Assembly: GCA_031255875.1 (NCBI GenBank)
Contig: JAIRRR010000011.1
Span: 1 to 5,939 of the forward strand
Direction: 5' to 3'
Length of the DNA stretch: 5,939 nucleotides
Origin: Treponema sp.
GTDB taxonomy: Bacteria > Spirochaetota > Spirochaetia > Treponematales > Breznakiellaceae
The notes beneath the pieces were generated by a model that had not been told where the DNA came from, did not search any database, and was given only the letters and a program-made list of their open reading frames with translations. This document shows positions 1-4,764 of this stretch, in pieces. The stretch's first letter is position 1; each line of letters begins with the position of its first letter. The translations under genes were made by a program, and so were the position numbers.

Positions 1-1293
1 TACCATGAATCTTTCAGCGCGGAGCATATCAAGCCCGGCATAAAGACCGTGATATACTCGGCCGCGTATTCCCCGGAGACGAATCCCGAGCTTGCGGAAG
101 CCCGGCGCCTGGGTATCCCGCTTTTAAAATACACCGACGCGCTGGGGGAGTATTCCGCCCGTTTTGATTCATCGGGGATTGCCGGCGTCCACGGGAAGAC
201 AACCACCGCCGCCCTGGCGGGAACCCTGATCCGGGGGGCGGGGCTTCCGGCGCGGGTCCTGGCGGGCAGCGCGGTGAGCGGCTTCGGCGGCCGTTCCACC
301 CTCAGCCTTGGGGGCAAGTATTTCGTGGCCGAAACCTGCGAGTACCGGCGGCATTTCCTCGCCTTCCGCCCCCGGCGCATCGTGCTTACCAGCGTGGAAA
401 GCGACCATCAGGATTACTACCCGGATTACGCGGCGATACGGGACGCCTTTCTCGAATACGCGGGGAAGCTGCCCGCCGGGGGCGAGCTGATCTACTGCGC
501 CGACAACCCGGGCGCTTCGGAAACGGCCCTGGCGGCAAAGCGGCTGGCCGGGGAAGCGGGGAAGGCCCTGTCCCTTACGCCCTACGGCTTTAGCGCGGAA
601 GGCCCTTTCCGCATTGAGAACTACCGCGTTTCCGGCGAGCGCCTTTTGTTCACGCTTCCGTTTTTTGCCGGGGAGCTGCGCCTCCGTGTCCCGGGACGGC
701 ACCTGGCCCAGGACGCCGCCGCGGCGCTGGCCCTGACCTCTTCCCTTGTGCGCGCCGAGTTCGGGGAGGGCGGCTGGACCGGGGATCGCCGGGAAGCGGT
801 GCGCTCGGCCCTGGAGGGTTTCCGGGGCAGCAGGCGCCGTTCCGAAATTACCGGCGAGGCCGGCGGCATCCTCTTTATGGACGACTACGGCCATCACCCC
901 ACGGCGGTAAGCGGCACGCTGTCGGGGCTGAAGGAATTTTATCCGGGGCGGAGGCTCGTCGTCAGTTTTATGTCCCATACGTATACCAGGACGGCGGCGC
1001 TGCTTGACGAATTTGCCGCTTCCTTCAAAGACGCGGATATTGTGTTCCTGCACAAAATCTACGGCTCGGCCCGGGAAAGCTATACGGGCGGCGTGAGCGG
1101 CAAAACGCTTTATGAAAAAGTGAAAGCGCTGCGCGGCAACGTTTACTACACGGAGGAGCCGGAAGGCGCGGCGGAGATGCTGGCGCAAATGCTCCGGCCG
1201 GGAGATCTGTTTATCACCATGGGGGCCGGCGACAACTGGAAATTGGGGAAGAAACTGCTCGGCTATTATGAATCAGGAGGGCTGCGGCAATGA
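1..1293 (+). CDS. murC: UDP-N-acetylmuramate--L-alanine ligase (MurC), 5'-truncated by the window edge
   Basis: MurC is the cytoplasmic Mur ligase that uses ATP to join L-alanine to UDP-N-acetylmuramate, the first amino acid of the peptidoglycan stem peptide. The frame is open from base 1, so the GTG at 49 is internal and the true start lies upstream. About 430 residues are visible against roughly 450-490 for the family, so part of the N-terminal UDP-binding domain is missing. Visible landmarks are NPE in the N-terminal domain, the ATP-binding loop GVHGKTTT (184-207; usually GTHGKTTT), the segment VAETCEYRRHFL where many MurCs have EADESDASFL, SDHQDYY (usually ADHMDxY), DDYGHHPT (880-903), and SHTYTRT (973-993; usually PHxYTRT) followed by IYGSARE. 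DDYGHHPT and the HxYTRT segment point to MurC over MurD, MurE or MurF. The substitutions suggest a divergent branch, and a MurC-like paralogue or Mpl-type ligase is the alternative. Its TGA overlaps the next ATG. Confidence 0.9.
   Translation, partial: YHESFSAEHIKPGIKTVIYSAAYSPETNPELAEARRLGIPLLKYTDALGEYSARFDSSGIAGVHGKTTTAALAGTLIRGAGLPARVLAGSAVSGFGGRSTLSLGGKYFVAETCEYRRHFLAFRPRRIVLTSVESDHQDYYPDYAAIRDAFLEYAGKLPAGGELIYCADNPGASETALAAKRLAGEAGKALSLTPYGFSAEGPFRIENYRVSGERLLFTLPFFAGELRLRVPGRHLAQDAAAALALTSSLVRAEFGEGGWTGDRREAVRSALEGFRGSRRRSEITGEAGGILFMDDYGHHPTAVSGTLSGLKEFYPGRRLVVSFMSHTYTRTAALLDEFAASFKDADIVFLHKIYGSARESYTGGVSGKTLYEKVKALRGNVYYTEEPEGAAEMLAQMLRPGDLFITMGAGDNWKLGKKLLGYYESGGLRQ
1275..1280 (+). 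promoter_or_regulatory. Ribosome binding site of yicC, inside murC
   Basis: AGGAGG lies nine bases before the ATG at 1290, within the last codons of murC. It fixes the yicC start and, with the ATGA overlap (1290-1293), supports translational coupling of the two genes. Confidence 0.85.
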
Positions 1294-2156
1294 AAAGCAT
1301 GACCGGCTACGGTTCCGGCGATTTCCGGAACGGCCAGGTTTCCCTTTCCGTGGAAATCAAAGGCTACAACAACCGCTTCCTGGATATCAGCGTATACCTT
1401 CCGCCCTTTCTTTCGCCAATGGAAAGCCGTATGCGCGAGTATCTGGCCGGCCGTTTTTCGCGGGGCAAGATAGAGGCGATTCTGCGATTCAAAGAACAGA
1501 ACGCCGCCCTTTCCGTGCAGATAAACCGGGAAGCGGTAAGAGCGTACCGGGAAGCTATCGCGGCGCTGGCGGGGGAGATGGGCCTTGATGAAAAGCCGTC
1601 CCTTTCCCTGCTGCTTTCCCTTGACGGGGTGCTGGAAGCGGAGAAATCCAGGGATAACGAGCAGTACTGGCCGTTTATTGAAAAGGCGCTCGCCGGGGCC
1701 GCGGATCAGTTTGAGGCGGAGCGGGCGCGGGAGGGAAAGCATACCGAGGCGGACATACTGTCGCATCTTTCAAAAATAGAGGCGCTTGCCGGCGCTATCG
1801 CCGCCCATATACCCCAGATGGAGGCCGAGTTCCAGGAAAACCTCCGCTCCCGCTTCAGGGAGCTTTTGGGGGATCAAATCGACGAAAACCGCGTTCTTGC
1901 CGAGACCGCCGTGCTCCTCGTGAAAAACACGATCTCCGAAGAACTTTCCCGCCTCAAGGCGCATCTTGGCGAATTCCGCGCGGAAACCAGCCGCAATCCG
2001 GGCCCGGGCAAAAAACTCGACTTCCTCTGCCAGGAAATTAACCGGGAGATAAACACCATCGGCTCCAAGACGCCCAACCTGGACGCAAGCCGGGCGGTGG
2101 TTGACATGAAGGACGCCCTGGAAAATATCCGGGAGCAGCTCAGGAATGTGGAGTAG
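1290..2156 (+). CDS. yicC: YicC/YloC-family endoribonuclease
   Basis: A 288-residue protein, very close to the length of E. coli YicC. Family knowledge: YicC/YloC proteins are cytoplasmic endoribonucleases; E. coli YicC has been linked to decay of the small RNA RyhB. The N-terminus reads MKSMTGYG, the family hallmark, followed by VSLSVEIKGYNNRFLDI (usually VEIRSVNHRFLD). The N-terminal YicC domain covers about residues 1-155. The C-terminal DUF1732 region carries FLCQEINREINTIGSK (about 245-260), and the protein ends in EQLRNVE, matching the usual EQVQNVE. A long charged helical stretch lies between the two parts. The start is set by AGGAGG nine bases upstream and by the ATGA overlap with murC. 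The gene is often found near gmk or rph elsewhere, so the murC partner is less usual. It is 13 bp from the stop of the convergent downstream gene. No frameshift or missing region is seen. Confidence 0.95.
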   Translation: MKSMTGYGSGDFRNGQVSLSVEIKGYNNRFLDISVYLPPFLSPMESRMREYLAGRFSRGKIEAILRFKEQNAALSVQINREAVRAYREAIAALAGEMGLDEKPSLSLLLSLDGVLEAEKSRDNEQYWPFIEKALAGAADQFEAERAREGKHTEADILSHLSKIEALAGAIAAHIPQMEAEFQENLRSRFRELLGDQIDENRVLAETAVLLVKNTISEELSRLKAHLGEFRAETSRNPGPGKKLDFLCQEINREINTIGSKTPNLDASRAVVDMKDALENIREQLRNVE

Positions 2157-2169
2157 CCGCCGCGTTTTT

Positions 2170-3579
2170 TCAGCGGGCTCCGGGGTTTTGTATCATCGCG
2201 GCAAGGACGGCCTGGACCCACTCGTTGCCTTCGGCGGGAAGCTCTCCGCTGACTAAAAGAAACTCGAAAAGGGCCTCGTGGTAGCGGCCCGAATAGTAGT
2301 AAGACTGCCCCAGGTAGAAGCGGGCGCGGCTTTCGGCGGAAGAGCTGCGGGGCAAAGACAAAAACTCTGTCAAATTCCGGCAGGCTTCTTCCCATTCCCG
2401 CCTGAGAAAGGGGCCCTGCACAATATTTTTCAGCATGTATTCCTCCCCCCCGCCGGACGGGACCTCCAGATCGTCCCTGAACGCCCGGGGGGGCTTGAAC
2501 GGGATTTTTGAGAAGTCCGGCGAGGGGCCTACGCCGGACACGTCCCGTTCGGCGCGCGGGCTCAGGGGCGTTACCGCGGAATTTTCGGCCCCGGCCCCGG
2601 AGACGCTGTTCACGGAGATCAGGGGCAGCGGTATTGACCTGGCGCCGGGGGAATTTTTAAGCCCCACCCGGTAGCCCGACGGAATCTCCACGGGATCCCT
2701 TGTGGCGTTGGACCCCGGGCGTATTTCCATATCGCCGGAAAAGAGCTCGTCTTCGGTGATCAGCGCGTAATAATAGGCGATGCCCGGGACCGGATAATCC
2801 ATATAAGGGGAGCCGATTCCCGACTGGACGATCACCGCGTTAAGGATGCTCCGGTTGGAAGCGATGGGGGCCACGCTCCGGTAAAGCACCGGAATCTTGG
2901 AGCTGTCGCTGATATCGAAGGTAATCTCGACCCCGTCCCCCCGGACAACGGCCCGCAGATTCGTTATCCCGTCCCATACCTGACGCCGCCTGGAAGCAGG
3001 GGCCGGGGCCGGTTCTTCTACGGGTTCGGGAATCACGGCTTCCGGCGCTTCGGGGTATTCCAGGGTGACGCTGGTTGTATTGTTGTACGGAAGCATAATA
3101 TCGTAGCGCCGGCCCTCCGCGTCGCTTGAGGCGATGAAGTAATACCAGTCCCCGCCGTCCTCGACTTCGTCAATATAGGACTGGACGCCGTAGGGGACCT
3201 CCACGGGCCGGATCAGGGTATAGGAATTGGCGTCGTCAAAGGGGGCCGGGGCGCGGTAAATATACACCGAGCCCGTAGCGTCAGGAGAATCGGCCCAGGA
3301 AAGGCGGACAAGGTTGTTCCTGGGCTCCGCTTTTATTCCGGTAACAAAGGGCGTAAAAACCGGCTTCCTTTCCGGAAGCGGGAGAGGGGGCGGCGGAGGC
3401 GGGGGCGGAGGTTCCTCTTCTTTTTCCGGCAGGCCTACCCGGTTCAGGCCCCCTATATCGATGCCCTCGTAGGAACCGGCTCTGTCCATCTGCTGGGCCG
3501 CGCCCGGAGACGGAAAAAGGCAGAGCAGCAGGCCGAGTGCGAAAATATCCCGAGAAACAATCCTGGCTATCTTCATCAT
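2170..3579 (-). CDS. Exported protein with FN3-like domains, polyproline linker and TPR-like C-terminus; function unknown
   Basis: I do not recognise a named family. With the ATG at 3579 as start the protein has 469 residues; a second ATG follows directly at 3576. A frame extension to a TTG at 3612 would add 11 residues ahead of an otherwise standard signal peptide, so I do not use it. Residues 1-28 form a signal peptide: basic start, hydrophobic DIFALGLLLCLF, then PGAA before QQ, fitting signal peptidase I cleavage. After an acidic stretch come nine consecutive prolines (57-65; bases 3385-3411) and LPLP. Residues about 79-175 (VRLSW, VYIYR, WYYFIAS) and 204-290 (VEITFDI, VLYRS, YYYALIT) resemble fibronectin type III strands, separated by a second Pro/Glu/Ala-rich linker. 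A low-complexity Ser/Pro region leads to a helical tail (378-462) in which FYLGQSYYYSGRYHEALFEF looks like one TPR unit. Expected location is the periplasm or outer envelope. A protein-interaction or scaffold role is only inference. No Shine-Dalgarno is seen before the start. Confidence 0.85.
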   Translation of the reverse strand: MMKIARIVSRDIFALGLLLCLFPSPGAAQQMDRAGSYEGIDIGGLNRVGLPEKEEEPPPPPPPPPLPLPERKPVFTPFVTGIKAEPRNNLVRLSWADSPDATGSVYIYRAPAPFDDANSYTLIRPVEVPYGVQSYIDEVEDGGDWYYFIASSDAEGRRYDIMLPYNNTTSVTLEYPEAPEAVIPEPVEEPAPAPASRRRQVWDGITNLRAVVRGDGVEITFDISDSSKIPVLYRSVAPIASNRSILNAVIVQSGIGSPYMDYPVPGIAYYYALITEDELFSGDMEIRPGSNATRDPVEIPSGYRVGLKNSPGARSIPLPLISVNSVSGAGAENSAVTPLSPRAERDVSGVGPSPDFSKIPFKPPRAFRDDLEVPSGGGEEYMLKNIVQGPFLRREWEEACRNLTEFLSLPRSSSAESRARFYLGQSYYYSGRYHEALFEFLLVSGELPAEGNEWVQAVLAAMIQNPGAR

Positions 3580-3597
3580 ATTATAATATATTATAAT
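3580..3597. promoter_or_regulatory. AT-rich 18-bp palindrome with tandem TATAAT on both strands; candidate divergent promoter
   Basis: ATTATAATATATTATAAT reads identically on both strands and contains the consensus -10 hexamer TATAAT twice per strand (plus strand 3582-3587 and 3592-3597; minus strand 3595-3590 and 3585-3580). It sits between the divergent starts of the minus-strand exported-protein gene and prfB, in a very AT-rich pocket of GC-rich DNA. From the plus-strand copy at 3592, transcription would begin near 3604, leaving a leader of about 50 bases before prfB. From the minus-strand copy at 3595, it would begin within about five bases of that gene's ATG. No good -35 hexamer sits at 16-18 bp from any copy, so promoter use is inferred. 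The palindrome could also bind a dimeric regulator. Confidence 0.6.
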
Positions 3598-3605
3598 CGG
3601 CAGGA

Positions 3606-3633
3606 ATTGCAAAAAAACCCTGCTTTTTGTAAT
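3606..3633. repeat. Imperfect inverted repeat in the prfB leader
   Basis: ATTGCAAAAA (3606-3615) and TTTTTGTAAT (3624-3633) form two 10-base arms around an 8-base centre, with one mismatch in DNA that would be a G-U pair in RNA. It lies between the AT-rich palindrome and the prfB ribosome binding site, so it would be at the very 5' end of a prfB transcript starting near 3604. It also covers the region where a -35 element of the minus-strand gene would be. It may be an operator or a weak leader hairpin. The arms are mostly A/T, so chance is possible. Confidence 0.45.
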
Positions 3634-3642
3634 ATGGATAGC

Positions 3643-3647
3643 GGAGG
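3643..3647 (+). promoter_or_regulatory. Ribosome binding site of prfB
   Basis: GGAGG lies six bases before the ATG at 3654. It selects this ATG over the one at 3634, whose frame closes after nine codons. Confidence 0.85.
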
Positions 3648-3653
3648 ATTGCT

Positions 3654-4764
3654 ATGTTATTGAACGAACTTACCGCGCCTGTCGGCGAACTGAAGGCCCG
3701 GATCAACGAAACCTGGAGGCGTCTTTGAGGACGCTTCATTCAGCAGCCGTATAGCGGGCCTGGAAGCCAAATCCTCGGAAGAGCATTTCTGGGACGATCC
3801 CCCCGCCGCGGAGAAGCTGCTGGCGGAGCTTAAGGTCCTGAAAAGGCGCTACGATCCCTGGAAGGAACTCAGGGCGGGGATTGACGACCTGGAAGCGCTC
3901 CAGGAACTGGCCGTGGAGGCCCGCGACGAATCCCAGGGCGCGGAAATCGAGGCGGCCCTGAAGGAGCTTGGCGCCCGTTTTGAAAAGCAGAACATAGTCG
4001 AGCTGATGCCCGGGGAAGTTGACGGGAACGGCTGTTTCCTCACTATCCATTCCGGGGCCGGCGGGACCGAGGCCTGCGACTGGTCGCAGATGCTCTACCG
4101 CATGTACCTGCGCTGGGCCGAACGGAAGGGTTTTTCCATAGAAGAGGTGGATCTTCTGGAGGCCGAGGGGGGCATTAAGTCGGCTACGGTAAAGATCGAG
4201 GGCGACTACGCCTACGGCTATCTCAAGGGCGAGAGCGGGGTCCACCGGCTGGTGCGGATTTCCCCCTTCGACGCCAACGCCCGCCGGCATACTTCTTTCG
4301 CCTCGGCCTATATTTTCCCGGTCATAGATGATACCGTCAAGGTGGAAATCCGTCCGGAAGATCTCCGGGTGGACACCTACCGCTCGGGGGGCGCCGGGGG
4401 CCAGCACGTAAACAAGACCGACAGCGCCGTGCGCTTTACCCATCTCCCTACCGGGATAGTGGCGGCCTGCCAAAACGAGCGGAGCCAGATAAAGAACCGG
4501 GCTATCGCGATGAGCATGCTCAAGGCCAGGCTCTACGAGTACTACCGTGAGGAAAAGGAAAGGGAGAACGAGAAGTTCGCCCAGGAAAAGAAAGACATTT
4601 CCTGGGGGAATCAGATCCGCTCCTACGTGTTCCAGCCGTACACCATGGTCAAGGATTACCGTACCAAGGCGGAGAGCGGCAATATCCAGGCGGTTATGGA
4701 CGGCGATATTGATTTATTTATCGAGGGGTATCTGCGTTTTGCGTGGAATAGCAAGCACGGATAG
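3654..4764 (+). CDS. prfB: Peptide chain release factor 2 (RF2), made by programmed +1 frameshift
   Basis: RF2 recognises UGA and UAA stop codons in the ribosomal A site and triggers release of the finished protein. The product is read as 3654-3725, skipping base 3726, then 3727-4761, giving about 369 residues (E. coli RF2 has 365). The first 24 codons end in WRRL, then an in-frame TGA (3726-3728) must be bypassed; the shifted frame continues EDASFSSRIAGLEAK and HFWDDP, typical of domain 1. The stop-recognition tripeptide SPF is at about residues 203-205 (4261-4269), in GVHRLVRISPFDANARRHTSF. SPF identifies RF2, since RF1 has a PxT motif. The catalytic GGQ is at 248-250 (4396-4404), in YRSGGAGGQHVNKT, with Ser at the position equivalent to E. 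coli residue 246. The C-terminus (WGNQIRSYVFQPYTMVKDYRT, then DLFIEGYL) is standard. The overall reading is intact. Expression should be self-limiting, because abundant RF2 ends translation at the early UGA. Confidence 0.97.
3714..3729 (+). promoter_or_regulatory. Programmed +1 frameshift signal of prfB
   Basis: The codons are TGG AGG CGT CTT TGA, then G. GGAGG (3715-3719) is a Shine-Dalgarno-like stimulator exactly three bases before the slippery CTT (3723-3725), the same geometry as the E. coli signal AGGGGG TAT CTT TGA C. tRNA-Leu on CUU can re-pair on UUU, skipping one base and moving to GAG. The base after TGA here is G instead of the near-universal C. The protein frame closes without the shift and continues as good RF2 with it, so this is a real recoding site and not a sequencing error. 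Confidence 0.95.
4723..4728 (+). promoter_or_regulatory. Possible ribosome binding site for the TTG start of the PEGA-like gene
   Basis: GAGGGG inside the end of prfB lies ten bases before the TTG at 4739. It is the only Shine-Dalgarno-like sequence near an allowed start codon upstream of the signal segment of the next gene. The spacing is slightly long. Confidence 0.35.

Noticed and set aside
169..1188. Long open frame on the minus strand opposite murC (339 codons)
   Set aside because: murC is clearly real here; the opposite frame is Arg/Gly/Pro/Ala-rich with no recognisable domain, as expected from high-GC coding DNA read backwards.
1266..1766. Minus-strand open frame opposite the start of yicC
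   Set aside because: Shadow of yicC with no recognisable motif; the plus strand carries the MKSMTGYG family hallmark and a good ribosome binding site.
2157..2180. Bidirectional terminator between the convergent genes (TTTTTT at 2165-2170)
   Set aside because: Only a four-pair stem (CCGC 2160-2163 with GCGG 2173-2176) can form and the T-run falls in its loop, not after it. The 13-bp gap is too small for a clear terminator.
3514..3530. Lipoprotein lipobox (LLLC, residues 17-20) in the minus-strand protein
   Set aside because: The residue before Cys is Leu, unlike the small residue expected, and the hydrophobic stretch continues past it to a good PGAA signal peptidase I site.
3580..3612. TTG at 3612 as the start of the minus-strand exported protein
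   Set aside because: It would add 11 residues encoded by the AT-rich palindrome ahead of a standard signal peptide that begins properly at ATG 3579 or 3576.
3913..4764. prfB starting at GTG 3913 as a shorter protein
   Set aside because: Domain 1 of RF2 is clearly encoded upstream through the programmed frameshift, with a good ribosome binding site and ATG at 3654.
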